Of a stretch of 64,000 nt of DNA, positions 11,284 through 23,202 are shown one piece after another. The notes below the pieces were generated by a model, which ran no database searches, was not told where the DNA came from, and was given only the letters and a program-made list of their open reading frames with translations. Every line of letters begins with the position of its first letter. The stretch's first letter is position 1. Both the position numbers and the translations under genes were made by a program. This DNA comes from Mesaphorura yosii (Eukaryota; Arthropoda; Collembola; Poduromorpha; Tullbergiidae): positions 42,841 through 106,840 of the forward strand of contig WIXG01000277.1 of NCBI GenBank assembly GCA_009869945.1. The letters run 5' to 3'.

Positions 11284-12392
11284 ATTACGAATAAAGAAAA
11301 ATTGCTAATTATTAATCATTGTAACAAAAATTACTTCACTTATTTCGCACTTTGAGGATTATCGTTTTTATTTTTTTTAAATACAATTTAAACCAGGTTT
11401 TAAGCAACACAGGAATTAAGTTTCGTGTAATTAGGTTGACAGAATATTCAGGTCACAGTTCACATTCTTCGAAACCCCTGAAGGTTTGTACTGTTTAATA
11501 AGTTAGAAACGCAGCCTTAAGATCGATACTTCAGAGCTTTTCTTTACAATGACTTCTTATTTGACAACTTAAGTCTATTCTTAAACAATACATAGCAACT
11601 CTTCGTGGGCAGCTTGAACTGGACTGAATCATTAACGAGACCAGAAAAAGGAGTCCATCAGCAAAAAATTTGCGACCTCTTTCAACTAAATTGAACTAAA
11701 ATGAAATTGCTTTACATCAGCAACTCACGAAGCTTTCGGGTAAAACCTGGATAATGCGCATGGCTCTCAAGCTCTTTCGTTCTTCTGACGTCATGCTCAT
11801 CTCGTTGGGAAGGAACGAGGCGGAGAATTCAGAAGAAAGTGCGGCAACTTTGCCCACACCTTCGATGTCAATCTTACACGCGAAGAATGCATTTGGCCAC
11901 ATTGCGGCAGTAATAACGACAATTATAGGGTTGGAGCTCGAACGTTGGAAAATTACAACATTGACAACTTGACGAATACTGGACTCTGACTATAACGCGA
12001 CTGGGCACTACGACTTTTGCTACTTGAATGGCGCTCTCAGCTCCTTGCTCGCATGCTGCCTCTCTTCTCTCTCTTCCTCAACTTGGCTTGGTTTCACCTC
12101 AACCCAAAGCCAGACAAAACTAATTTAAATAGTCGCAACCGCTCGGCTCGTTGCACCATTGCTACAATACAGACGAACATCATCCCTCAATTCTTCATGC
12201 CACCGTGACTTTTGTAGGGCAGAACATTTCTGAGTTTTTACATTCTGACGTCATTCACTTCACTCGAAAACAGTTTAATCATTTTCCCAACTCATAAATT
12301 GAAAATACACGAAGAGTAATGAAATTCAGTATTGCAAAATTAAAGTTCGCAAAACATGCGAGCGCGAGCATTAATGCGTGGTCGTGGCGTAA
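11284..12392. other. Spacer between DDX47 and a chemoreceptor gene, with possible small minus-strand gene
   Basis: Contains a 61-codon minus-strand frame (listed separately), a minus-strand AATAAA (TTTATT at 11367-11372) and a minus-strand TATTTAAA at 12124-12131. Together these suggest, without proving, a small minus-strand transcription unit of about 0.7 kb converging on DDX47. Confidence 0.3.
11717..11902 (-). CDS. Possible small protein or exon, unrecognised
   Basis: A 61-codon frame from the ATG at 11902 to a TGA at 11717. A TATA-like TATTTAAA lies about 220 bases upstream and a polyadenylation signal about 350 bases downstream. A GTGAGT within the last codons (exon end 11729) could be a splice donor, so the stop may not be the true end. 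The segment SEERKSLRAMRI resembles the stretch before the last hydrophobic segment of the neighbouring chemoreceptors, so a chemoreceptor fragment is an alternative. There is no signal peptide. Confidence 0.2.
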   Translation of the reverse strand: MWPNAFFACKIDIEGVGKVAALSSEFSASFLPNEMSMTSEERKSLRAMRIIQVLPESFVSC

Positions 12393-13643
12393 TCACTTAA
12401 AAGCAATAACAAGCTTCCCAGTGCCTTTGATCAGGGCGCCTGCGAGAGTGAGCTTGGCCTTCTTTTCCATGTAATACGCTCCGCCGACACTGAATCGCAA
12501 ATGGGGCAACGCCTTGGCTGCTCGGGTGAGGCACTTCCTTTCGTCCCGGCTCGCGCTCTCACACCGCAGCGGAATGGCGTCCCTCCTCAAATGTTCAATG
12601 AACCCGTGGGACATTTTCCAGAAACTTCCAGACAGGTTTCCGGCTATGACAACGATGAGGTACACGTACACGGCAATCACCATGAAAGCGAGAGGCAGGG
12701 CGGGGTGGACCGAGTCCATGTGCAGCATCCGCACGCCGACGAGCATGAAGAACATGGCGATGGCGCTGTCTCCGTATTTGATCGCGGGCACAACAAGCCG
12801 GCAGAAGGCACTGTTGTTGAACCAGCTGCAGAGAATGTAGACAGACTTGTAGCGAAGGATCGCCGTCTCAATACAGGCTGCAGTAAGTTTGAATTCTTGC
12901 TCCCTAAAATTTAAAATTCAAGAACGCTTGACTAAAGATTCGAGATATCCCTGCCTTAGACGGCCTTACCCTGGCGGCGACGACGGCGGCCAAGCGAGCG
13001 TCGCCTTTGTTATCGCGTAGAACAGAAAAAGATACATTTGCAGGAGGCCAAAAAGAATGCAGACGGTCCAAACGACGACGAACGCGGCCGCAGGCGCCAA
13101 GACTCGAATCCAACCCGAGGCGAAAGCGGAGTACGCGTAATGCGCTTCCAGCACCGTGAAAATGAGGGAGGATGTGGAGACGACGGAGAGGAACATGAGC
13201 TGGAGGTACACGACGTGCTTCTCCCTCCGCGTGCCACGGCCCTCCCTGCCGGCGGCGGCAGGGTCCGAAATCCCCAACCGTCGGGTGCAGATGAGTAGCT
13301 GATTAAAGAGGCCGACGGGACTCCAGCTGGCGCCGGCGAACGCCAGGTTTAGAAGCAGCATTGTCGTGTAGATGAGGAGAAGAAGAATGTACACTGCTTG
13401 CGTGACGACTTCGGTCGTTGACGTTGTCGAGATGGATCCTTTGAAAGTCTGTTGCACTCGCCTGGCCGAGTAAAGGACCAACAAGACGGTGACGCACGTC
13501 AACGAATGGCACAGTGCCGACTTGCGCCAGGACACGTCCCGCAGCAGCTTGGCGTACGGGTCCCAGCTGGCGTTGATGGCGCACGAGCCGGATGCGAGAC
13601 GCGCGTAGAGCAGAGCGCAGTTGAATTCGCGCTTGGACAACAT
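12393..13643 (-). CDS. Multi-pass chemoreceptor-like protein (paralogue 2)
   Basis: Two exons, 13643-12970 and 12903-12393 (66-base intron, phase 2), give 394 aa with about seven hydrophobic segments. The second exon opens with GEQEFKLTAACIETAILRYK and runs into a segment alignable with the gene at 315 (ILRYKSVYIL against ILSYNALRIL). The tail reads LRFSVGGAYYMEKKAKLTL, nearly identical in pattern to paralogue 1. The ATG at 13643 is preferred because its N-terminus aligns with that of paralogue 1; an in-frame ATG at 13760 would add a Cys/Ser-rich 39-residue leader with no counterpart. The likely role is a plasma-membrane chemosensory receptor, inferred from architecture and length. Confidence 0.6.
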
Positions 13644-14570
13644 AGCTCCAAGGTCGCAGCGGTACAGAAGCTTTGTTATGAATTGTGGGACGAAGAAATG
13701 GCAGCAGCCTCGAAAACTGCAGCTGCTGCTGCACGAGCCCTCGGTAAATTTCGCCATCACGAGTTCCGATTGCCGTCTCCGTTACTTGAATGCAAATGTC
13801 GATTTCTCAATAAGAAGCTTATTTTGGGTCGAAATCCAAGTCTTTCGACTTTCGAGTGCCAACTGCATGCGAAAGTCAAGTGTGATGTAATTATGGGACA
13901 CAAATGAGAAATTTCAAAGCGGCAATCGATACGTGAACCTATTAAGCAGGGGTTATGGAGGTCGATAGCCGTGCATATTTCATGGAATTGGAACTTCACG
14001 GTTTGGTGCCATCTTTAGTCTTTGCACGAGTATTTCGCATTAAATATTATCGTCGAGATAAGTTTTCATTGTTATTGACAGGTTAATGAGACCCGTCAAT
14101 GAGCCATAAAAATGGGAAGCCGGGCATTAGAAAGAAGCACTTTAGAAAAGATTACTTTTTCTTTAACACTTTGGCCTTTTCATTCATTTCTTCTCTTTTC
14201 TTGATTCCAATTCTTCGTCGCGTTCGTGCTGACAAGCAGTAAAGCTAAAAAGAGAACTTCCACCTCGTCAAGTCCGCAGTTCTCAAGACATGGAAACTCG
14301 CTTGTTACCAGCTTTGTATGTTTTCAACGAAATGACACTAATTTATTCGGAAATTTGGTGAAATTGGATTGGGAACAAAATGAAGCGAGTCCACAGAAAG
14401 ACTCGGGTGATATTTGCTATTAAATTGACAATTAGCTAATAAATCTACTTTAATATTGTTTTGGAATCCAAAATCGTAATACACATGTGGTTAATTAATT
14501 CCAAATTTTCTTAAAGACGTAACGAAAATTCGCAATCAGAATTCTCGTTTGCTCTTGTTTTCTTTTTCGT
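13644..14570. other. Intergenic, nothing recognised
   Basis: About 0.9 kb of AT-rich sequence between the chemoreceptor start and the oxidase stop. Only short open frames, and no repeat or RNA gene is seen. Confidence 0.45.
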
Positions 14571-17500
14571 TTAAATCTGAAGCTGAAGATGTTCCTTCGC
14601 CACCGCGGCGTATTTGACGATATTTTCCGGAGTCAACGGCGTTTCTGTGTAGAAATTCGAAACGATAGAAAAAACAGTAATCAAGTTATACGTAAAATGC
14701 ATGCTTACCAATTTGATAATGCTCAAAAACTCCCGCGTCCGCTCGTGCAGAATCGATCGCGTTTTTCAGTGCAAAAACGACGGCCACGCTGATGCAGACG
14801 GGCGGCTCTCCCACGGCTGTGAACAGAAAATAAATCATACATGTTAGAAAAGTCTTTTGCCACTCTTTGCGAGGAAGCACCGCTCTAAGCTGTGCACCTT
14901 TCGAGCCGTGAATGCCCACTTCATTGACGGTGTTGGTCAGGAGCGTCACGCGAAGGTCTTCCGGGATGTCCTTCGCCAGAGGCGGTTTGTACTCCCACGT
15001 GTTGCTCGTGAGAATTTCACCCGTGGCCTTGTCGTACTGCAGCTTCTCCGTCGTCCACAGCCCAAGCCCGAACACGAGCGAACCTTCGACCTGCCCCACG
15101 TCGACTTCGGGGCTCATGCTTTTGCCAACGTCCTCGATAAAATCGACACGGACAATCTGTGAAGCGAAAATGCACAATTAATTAAAGATCGTGTTAAGAT
15201 ATTTTAGGCTTGCCATACTTTATATTCTCCAGTCAGCACGTCCACTTCAACTTCAGTCAAATTCAGGCCCCAAATGTCGTATTCGCGAATATTGTCCTTC
15301 GCATTTGGCCTGAGCAAGGCAAAATTCAGTTAGTCATAATTAAAAACATGTTGTTACCAATTCTTACTGATAATTTGCCCGCAAATCGGTTCCAGCGGCA
15401 TGTGCAGCTTTGATAATTTCGTCCCAGCTCGCGTCAGAGCCCAATTTCTCCCTGAAAGGCGCCAATTTCTCGAGCAGCATCTTGCACGCCTGCGCCGTGG
15501 ACCAGGCGACGAGCTCGCTCGTGATCGCACCGCCCGAAAACATCGCGTTGGGCGAAATTGTGTTGTTGGTCGGCTTCACCTTGATTTTATCCAGTGGGAT
15601 GTTGAGTGTGTACGCTGCCGACTGAGCAGCTTTCGTGTTGAGCCCCTGTCCCATTTCAACCCCGCCAGTTGACACGGCGACAGTCCCGTCGACGTGGTAG
15701 ATGGCAACGAAAGCCGGATACGCGAGGGCGAAGAAATGCTGCGGGTAGCGCATCGGCACGGCGCTCAACCCGCGTTTGCGCCAGCGGTTGTTCTTGTTGA
15801 AGTCGGCCACTTCCTCCTTCCTCTGCACGTAGTCCGCATTCGCTTTGATCTCGTCGATGAGGCGAAGGATGACATTCTCGCCTTTGAACGCCGACGCGGG
15901 AGCGAAACCGGGGATTCCAAGAGTCTCGTCTCCTTCTTTGATCAGGTTGTTCACGCGCACTTCGAGCGGGTCCTTCTTCAGGTAGTGCGCAATGTGCTCG
16001 ATGACTGTTTCGATCCCCGCGATGCCGGCCGTGCTGCCGGGCGCACGGCAGTACGTGTTCGGAGCCGTGTGCGTCGTCGTGAAGCCAGCTGCGAGGTTCC
16101 AGCCGATCGCCCGGTACGCATTCTGGAACATGCAGACGGAGAGGAGGAGGTCGGGCTCATTCACGAGCGCCCCATTGTCGGCGATGATCTTGGCGTCCAT
16201 GCTGAGGATATTGCCGTCATCGTCGAACCCGACGTCGTAGTTGAAGCTCGTCGGAACGCGTTTGCCCATCATCTTGAAGGTCGTATCGATGTCGAGCACG
16301 ACGCGAACCGGGCGATTGGTGATATACGACCCCAGCGCAGCTGCGCACGCGACGTGGATCGCGCCGGAACCTTTGGAGCCGAAGCCACCGCCGATGCGCC
16401 GAACTTGCACGTTGATTCTAAAATTGGCAAAGAGCGCAAAAGTACGCGTGAATTTTGGTACATTTTTAGTTCATGAAATAAAATGTTAATGCAGATTTGT
16501 GACAAAGTGAAGACTTACGTGTTGTTAGGAATGGCGAGGATCTGCGCGATTGCCGCTTGAACGCCGTCCATAAACTGAGTCGCCGAAAACACATCGAGCC
16601 CACCCTCTTTCGGGACACACAACGCGGTGTGTGGCTCCATCGTGAAGTGCGCCTGCCCCGGGAACGAAAACTGTCCCTGAAGTTTGTGCTTGACCGCCTC
16701 CGGCGGTGGAGCCTCACGTTCGCTCTTTGGCTGGAATACAAACGCCTTTTCGTAGTATCCTACTTGCTTCATAAACTCGATGGCGTTGTCCACACCGACG
16801 ACGGCCGGCTGCTCGTTTTCGTAGAACACTTTCACCAGCTTAGCTCCAGTGAAGGCTGCCGCGCGTGTTTCAGCCAAGACCATGCCCACGGACTGACCGG
16901 CTGCGTGCACTCTCTTGCCTGCGAAAACTTCTTGCGGGCCTTGAATCGGGAACAAAACGATACCATGGATGTCATTCTTTCCGGGAATGTCTTTTGCGGA
17001 TATGAATTCGACCACGCCCGGCACTTTCTGTAATTTATGCCAAAGTATTGAAGAAATCAGTCGAATTAGCTTTTCATGCATCACCTTACAAGCGCTTCAG
17101 AAGCGTCGATGTCTTTCAGGTCACAATTTCCGCGGGTGGACACGACGAAAGCGCCAAAGAGTTCATTCGGCTGCTTCGGAATGTCGTTTGTGTACTCGGC
17201 TTCGCCGGAGCACTGCGCCGTGCCTTCGAGCTTCGGGATCGGCTGCGTGAGTGGCCACTGATCCTTGTGCGTGTCGTACGTCTGCTTGCCCGAGAAAACT
17301 TTGTACTCAATGTTGCCACCGCCCGTACGGAGCTTCGGAGCCGATTTGGCGTCGAGAATGCCAAGAATCGTCTGAAAGAGGGAAAAGAATAGAAAAGATG
17401 TCAATTAAAAGAAATATGAAAGAAATATGTCAAGAATTAATGATGATTAATGATTAAGACGTTATTGAATTTATTAGCTTACTTTGTACAACAAATTCCT

Positions 17501-19365
17501 ACCCAACGTGCGCCTGTACTCTGGACTAGCATCCGGAAGCTTGTGATCCGGCTCTAGTTCCTTCTCCAGCACGTCCAGCGCCTGCTGCACGATTTTGGAA
17601 TCGGTCAGCGATTTATCCGTCAGGAATGCCTCCGTCGCGTTCGCATGCACAAACGTCGGGTTGATTCCCCCGAAGCAGATGGACGGACGTTCCTTCACCG
17701 TGAACGTCACCGGGTCGACGCGGAACATGAAGGCGGCGTTCACGTACGCATGCGCGTTCTGGTAGCGTTTGGTGATCTTGAAGCGACGCATGACATAGCC
17801 GTCCGCCTTTGCAAGCGCCGGCAGCTCGACGGACACGATGAGCTTTCCTTTCATGTCGAGCTTGAGGAAGTCGAGCATCGACACGGATTTTGTGTCTGTG
17901 CTGCGGGCCAGACCCAGGGTAGCGATCTTCAGTTTGGCGCCGAGCCCCTCGAGCGTCACGTAAATGTCAGATGGGAAGTCGTGGTGCTCGTGCTTGATCA
18001 TCAAATTCCCTGCGATTGTTCCCACGTTTCTCACGGCCGTATTTGCGACACGAAGCAGATGCTTTGCGATCTCTGTCCCGTACTCGAATCTGTTAATCTT
18101 GGCAATCTTCTTGAGAAACGCGATAGCAAACGAAAGAGTCGCCCCACCGCCAAGCACGGCGACCGTCGCCTGCACGTCGTGATGATGCAGTTCGGGCAGC
18201 CCCTTCACGTCGACGTACGCCTTGAACGGGCCTTCGTCCTTGTAGATTCCCGTCGCCGTGTTGCCCGCAACAACGCGGTACTGCACTCCTTTCTTCGCCA
18301 AGTCGCCGAGGACGGTTAGCGCCTCGTTCAAAGTCTCAGGCTTGATCCAGCGGTCGCCGGTGCTGGACATCGTGTCGATGTGCGAAGCGATCTTTTTCTT
18401 GTAGCATTCTTCAATTGATGGATCCGGCTCAGATTTCAGGCACCGCCCCGCACTACAGCACGCGCCCTTCATGGGACAGGCTTTGCCAGTGATTTCCTCG
18501 ATCTCGACGCATTTCCTCTTGATGGACTCGGGCACGTCGACGGCGACGGACTTGAACGCGTCCAGGATCGGCCGGAAACCGGTGCATCGGCAAATGTTTC
18601 CGTCCAGACTGTCTTCGATTTCTTTAGCAGTCAGTTCGGGGTTGGCTTTCATCAATCTGCGAGAACAAGAAGGAAAAGCACAAATGAGGTCGATTATACA
18701 CGTGAGAAATTGAAATTTTAAAACTCATACTGGAGAAAAAGGATCATTTTTCCGCTCGTCAACTTACGCATGCATGTTCATAATCATCCCAGGCGTGCAG
18801 TAGCCGCATTGAGTTCCGCTGAAGCCTACCATTCGATTCTGTAGGATGTCGTAGCCTTCACGGTGGTTGCCGAGACCCTCGATGGTTGTAATCTCCCAGC
18901 CATCACAGCTAAAGACGGGCACAAGGCACTGTGGACAGAACATGTGCGCAGGTGCACAAGCGATTCAATTTAAATAATTAAATTAGGCCATGCATAATTA
19001 AAACAGCCCCGCATCTTCCGCCCGTCACGGCGACTTACAGCGTTCACCGACACCGTCTTTTTCTCGCCGCTCCCAGGCTCCTTGATCGTGGCCTCTACGA
19101 CGCAGGCGCCACAGCCGCCCTCCCGGCACATGTACTTGGTTCCGGGCAGCCCGGCCTCGTGACGGATAAAGTCCACGAGCACCGAGCTGAAGGTGGCGTT
19201 GTCGCTTTGGCCAGGGTGCACTAAACGCGTGCGTGGAAGCAGAAAGCGTTTAAAAATGTGCCTCACTACTTGTAAATTCTTAAGTATTGGCAAATAAATT
19301 TTACCCGTAAACCATTTCCCGTTAATCCGGAAACTGACGCTTTTCTCGATGGTGGCGGTCGACAT
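14571..19365 (-). CDS. AOX: Aldehyde oxidase-type molybdo-flavoenzyme (xanthine oxidase family)
   Basis: Eleven exons (19365-19305, 19220-19039, 18928-18768, 18656-17483, 17371-17090, 17027-16519, 16417-15368, 15309-15219, 15156-14898, 14816-14709, 14644-14571) join in phase into 1316 aa, the usual family length. Two [2Fe-2S] domains are complete: CREGGCGAC (Cys52, 57, 60), then CGYC (Cys122, 125) and CRC (Cys157, 159). An FAD domain follows (VVAGNTATG, NVGTIAGNLMIKHEH), then the large molybdopterin domain with GGGFGSKG and the catalytic Glu in VGEPP (about residue 1260). Substrate-site signatures are aldehyde-oxidase-like: GQAHFTMEP replaces the xanthine dehydrogenase GQEHFYLE, and YCRAPGS replaces FRGFGG. 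The enzyme should therefore oxidise aldehydes or N-heterocycles in the cytosol with O2 as acceptor, as in odorant or xenobiotic clearance. It appears intact. One donor (exon 9) is the weak GTGCAC. Confidence 0.9.
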
Positions 19366-20165
19366 ATTCTACACAAAACTCTAAAACGCTGCAAAAGCAA
19401 ACTTAGGTCGTCAACTGGTCTTCTTCACTGTTCGTACTGTTTGTGGTGTTGACGTTGACAGAACTGAAACGGCGCCGAGCAAAAATTAGACTGCGACTCA
19501 GGATGGGTTTGAGAGATGATTATGAATTCTCGACTTGTGTAGTTAAGTGGCCGTGGTGTTGTCGCTGTCGGTGCTTTCGGCTGTCTACACTAAAAGCAGA
19601 TAAGTCAGTCAGTTAGTCAAAGGCACCTCGTGATACACTTCAGCATTCAATTCGAGCACCATCACATGACGAGTTGCAGTGCCCCGGACCGGAGACGTGC
19701 TGGGCTGGAGTGTCCTTGAGCAGCTGCTGATGCTTACCATCTACGCAGACCGGCCAGTAAACCACAAAGCTTGTGAAGTGCACAAAAACTGGCATCTGCC
19801 TGCGACTGCCTCAACGCTTGAAGCTCATTCAATTCAAATGCAATTTATTTAGTGTAAAGGCGTTGAAACATATTATCAATCCAGTCCAGTACGGAATGGA
19901 CTTGCGGATAAGGACTATGTAACAACTCTTCATATCATATTGTAGGTATATACCTACAAAAAGCAATTATGTTGAAAATTAAATAAATTACATAATAACA
20001 GCATGACCAAAACAACGCACGAGTTGTGACTAAAACGCGTAACTTTCGAGTGGCTGAGTCTGTGTTTTGGCTGAGTATTTCAGCATTGGGGATTTGGCAT
20101 GACGGGCAATTTCGGAGTAGCTCAGCTATTCAGCAAATTGATAAGGCGTAGCCAAGAGTCATAAG
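19366..20165. other. Intergenic upstream of the oxidase
   Basis: 800 bases with no convincing open frame. The first part is probably the promoter and 5'UTR of the oxidase; no TATA box is clear. Confidence 0.4.
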
Positions 20166-21478
20166 TCAGAGGCATGCGGCAGGGACTGTCACGTAACACA
20201 ACTGACAATTTGTACTTGAAGGGACCAATTTGCAGCTAAAATAAACAAAAAAGTCCGCAATTACCGCAAAGTAAACAACCAACCAAAATAAAACTGACAT
20301 TGGCTGAATCGGCTTCCTGCCTTCGGGAAATTGTTGACTTTGCTCTAAACCGCGACTGTTTTCGCTATCGCAGGCGCAGCCGCCCGATGCACTCCACGCT
20401 TGAAGCATTGCAGGGACCACGAATCGCTTCTCACACAGTGCACGCACGAATTCCTCCACGGGCAGATGCCACACGGAGTGGCTCACCAAGTTGCTCGCTG
20501 TGTTGAATCGCTTCCCGCAGACGGGGCACTCGTGTTCTTTCTGGTTGCGGTGAGCCGTAAGGTGCTGACGGAGTTGGCTGCTGTTGAGAAAGACTTTGTC
20601 GCACCCAGCATTTGTGTAGGGGTGCAACGTGCCCTTCGCACCGTGCGCCTCGATTCGGTGCTTCTTGAGGCTCGGCACTCCAGAGAAAACTAGGCCGCAG
20701 GTGTGGTTCCGATACGTTGAGAGGTTGCGGTGAACGGACATGACATGAATCCTCAGAGACGTTGCATTTTTGTACGTCGCGCTACACAGTTTGCAGGCGA
20801 CGGGTCGTGTGTCGCTGTGCCGTCTGTCGCGCAGATGAACACTGAGAGAATGCTTCAGCTTGAAACTCGCGCTACACTCTGGCGCGTGTGGGCACTTGAA
20901 CGGTCTTTCGTCACCGTGCGTGTGCCGAACATGGAAAGCCAGCGTACTCGTGTAATGACTCCGGAATCCGCAGATTGAGCATAAGGTTGGCTTGATGACG
21001 GACTCGACGGCTTGCCTCTTCTCCAGCGAGTAATGCGTCGGTCGATGTACACGCAGTTGGGCCGGCGATCGGCAGGGGGGGGGGCGCAAATTTGGCAAAT
21101 GTGCACAGTCGTTGCTGAGGCTGATGCGGAATCTTTTCTTCGGATTCCGCCTCCTTCTCCTTCTCGGTGTACCGTTCTCAAGTGGTTCCGGAGCGAATCC
21201 TTATTCTTAGCACTCCCGCAGGTGGGACACAGCTTAGTTGTGCCATGACGATTTGTGTTGTAGGTCTTGAGCTTTATCCGATGAAGAATGTCACGTCACA
21301 TAGCTGGCATGTGAACGTCGGGGGCTCCGGCGGCTCTGGCTCGTAAGGCGATTCTTTGTGGCAATCGGCAATGTGCGTCAGAAGGCATCGACGCATGGGA
21401 TAGACTTTAGGACACAGCTTGTAATTGTGGGGCCTCTCAAAGTGAACTTGCGGCGTGCTGCCAGTCGCTTTGATCTTT
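20166..21478 (-). pseudogene. Decaying C2H2 zinc-finger gene
   Basis: On the minus strand about eleven C2H2 fingers can be read, but not in one frame. Intact examples are LCPTCGSAKNKDSLRNH, LCSICGFRSHYTSTLAFH, VACKLCSATYKNATSLRIH and HECPVCGKRFNTASNLVSH. Others have lost ligands: NHTCGLVFSGVPSLKKH lacks its first Cys, HPYTNAGCDKVF has Tyr for Cys, ALCEKRFVVPAMLQAW lacks a Cys and a His, and CPKVYPMRRCLLTH lacks a Cys. Two frameshifts split the fingers: one in a run of ten G (plus strand, about 21075-21084), where a length of eight would restore a canonical finger, and one near 21282 where the frame also meets a stop. The last ~60 codons before the stop at 20166 carry no finger and include a hydrophobic stretch. 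The whole looks like a former DNA-binding protein under no constraint. A homopolymer sequencing error could explain one shift but not the lost ligands. Confidence 0.75.
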
Positions 21479-21529
21479 GCTTGTTACAGTCGTCGTCGTT
21501 GGCTGAATAATCGCTCGAAATGTCTTGTC

Positions 21530-22100
21530 TCAATTTGGAACCGCGTGCTCCGGTTCGTTAGAAGCTTCACCTTGAAGAATACTACATTCTTCCACAGTAA
21601 CTGGCTTGCTTATTAAACAACGTTGCAATTCGCCGTTGTGATAAGGTTCCAATACGAGATAAACATGAGCATCATCCTCAAAGAACGTGAGCAATTGTAT
21701 GATTGATGGATGGTTCAGCCTACTGTGGATAGCCACTTCTTGCCGCACTCGGTCAATCATTCCAGACTTTCCCATCAGCTTCTTGTCGATCTAAAATTTA
21801 GAGTGAATTGATTATATTGCTATCACTATTTTCACTATCACCAGCCACAACTTACCATTTTGACTGCGACTTCCTGTCCGGTCTGGGTACATGTGGCTCT
21901 GTACACCGCAGCGAATCCGTCTTTCCCCAACCTCTCATTGATCTCATATTTCTAGGGAATACAAATTAATCTATCAGTGATCGAATCGAATACTACAAAT
22001 CACATAGCTCCGGAACCGAAAGCTCCTTTCCTGTCGTTAAATGATAATGTAGTTAATACACTTCTGGACTTACTTGAATCCTATCGCCGTAATTTGCCAT
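21530..22100 (-). CDS. PLK4/SAK-like kinase fragment, N-lobe only
   Basis: Three exons, 22100-22074, 21951-21856 and 21790-21530, join in phase 0 into 127 aa. The product reads as the start of a Polo-like kinase 4: a glycine-rich loop [12 protein letters not shown] (Asp replaces one loop Gly), the VAIK-type VAVKM, a helix with the conserved Glu ([17 protein letters not shown]), and the hinge [16 protein letters not shown]. It stops about 25 residues later, before the catalytic HRD, the DFG and the C-terminal polo boxes. It therefore cannot be an active kinase. Retained introns rule out a retrocopy; a truncated segmental duplicate next to the dying zinc-finger gene is likely. Whether it is transcribed is unknown. 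Confidence 0.7.
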
Positions 22101-22388
22101 CTTGATGCTGAGATCACGGCTGGCATTTTTTCTTTTAAGTTTGCAACAGCGACTTCCTTAATTCTTAGCGACTAAACTGATCAAGATCTTCGATAAATGA
22201 GCCACCACGTCCGTCGTCGTCGTCCAATTCCAATCCAGGTTCTTGATCAATTACAACCAACTTACGGCAATAATGAACTAATTATCCAGGTTGTACCGTC
22301 AAATGCCAATATTGATTTCTACAGTTCATACATATGTGTTTGGCGAATTCGAAGGTGAATACGAAAGAAGACAGGTGATTTCACGGCT

Positions 22389-23029
22389 CTATTCAGCCGG
22401 TGAGTTTCTCTTCCCGCGTGTTGGCTCGAGTAAAAAGTGTGCTGTCTGAACAAAGAAATGCGTCGGTCGACTCAGATCGAAGTCAATAACATTTTCGATG
22501 ATTCGACATTCGACCCGGCCTTCGTTCAGTTTGGGACGAATCTCGACCACTTGGCTTTGTTTTCTTTCGCTTTGCGCCGAGCCGAGGCGGAGCTCACGTC
22601 CTACGTGAGACTTGTGCGAGTGACGTGAATTGTCATAGGCCGTCGTCAAAGTCCTCACGCTCATGATCGGTGAGCTTGACTACGAAGGCCTTTTCTACGG
22701 CGAGAAAGACAACACTGGAAACATTCTCTTTGCTGGGGTCGAAATGGTCGCCCTTGCCATTTTTGTTGTGTTTGTGGCGGTCCTGCTCCTCAATTTCCTC
22801 ATTGGATTGGCTGCGGATTAAATCAAATACTTTCGGGAGCGGGCAGAGCCTCTGGCATTTGTGCACGCAGATTGAGCAGATTTCGCTCCTGGAATCTTTC
22901 CTGGACCAGAAATGCTTCAAGGATTTTCTCCGGAAAAAGTTGATGCTCATGCCAACAAAGAAAGGTCAAGAATAGCGGCGTCGACTGGAAGTCTACATTC
23001 CAACCTTGCCGAAGGAGCTGCAGCTTCAT
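22389..23029 (-). pseudogene. Broken coding-like region, family unknown
   Basis: Three overlapping minus-strand frames (23029-22823, 22950-22633, 22664-22389) each look coding by composition, but they follow one another in different frames with no clear introns between them. The middle one holds a Cys-rich piece (EICSICVHKCQRLCPLP) and the last one ends in a charged, helical stretch. This could be one decayed gene or a multi-exon gene I cannot splice. No family is recognised. Confidence 0.25.
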
Positions 23030-23202
23030 AACCTCAACCTGAAAACCATGGCAGAAGAGTCAACGATGGGAGCAGCGATTCGCCGCTAATAAAGACCGTA
23101 GTAGTAGACATTTAGACAGCAGTGCAATGATTTCAATAATAATTTAGTATAGTTTTAATTCTCTTGTGGATTAATTGTATAATTTCTTTTTTTTATCTTT
23201 AT

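Noticed and set aside
11531-11902. Two-exon reading of the small minus-strand gene near 11.7 kb
   Set aside because: The only in-phase acceptor would leave a 33-base intron, too short for this genome.
15694-16476. Long plus-strand frame (260 codons) opposite the aldehyde oxidase
   Set aside because: It is antisense to the conserved molybdopterin domain; codon bias of the real gene keeps this frame open.
22074-22100. PLK4-like fragment as a processed retrocopy
   Set aside because: Two introns with good splice sites in conserved phase are retained.
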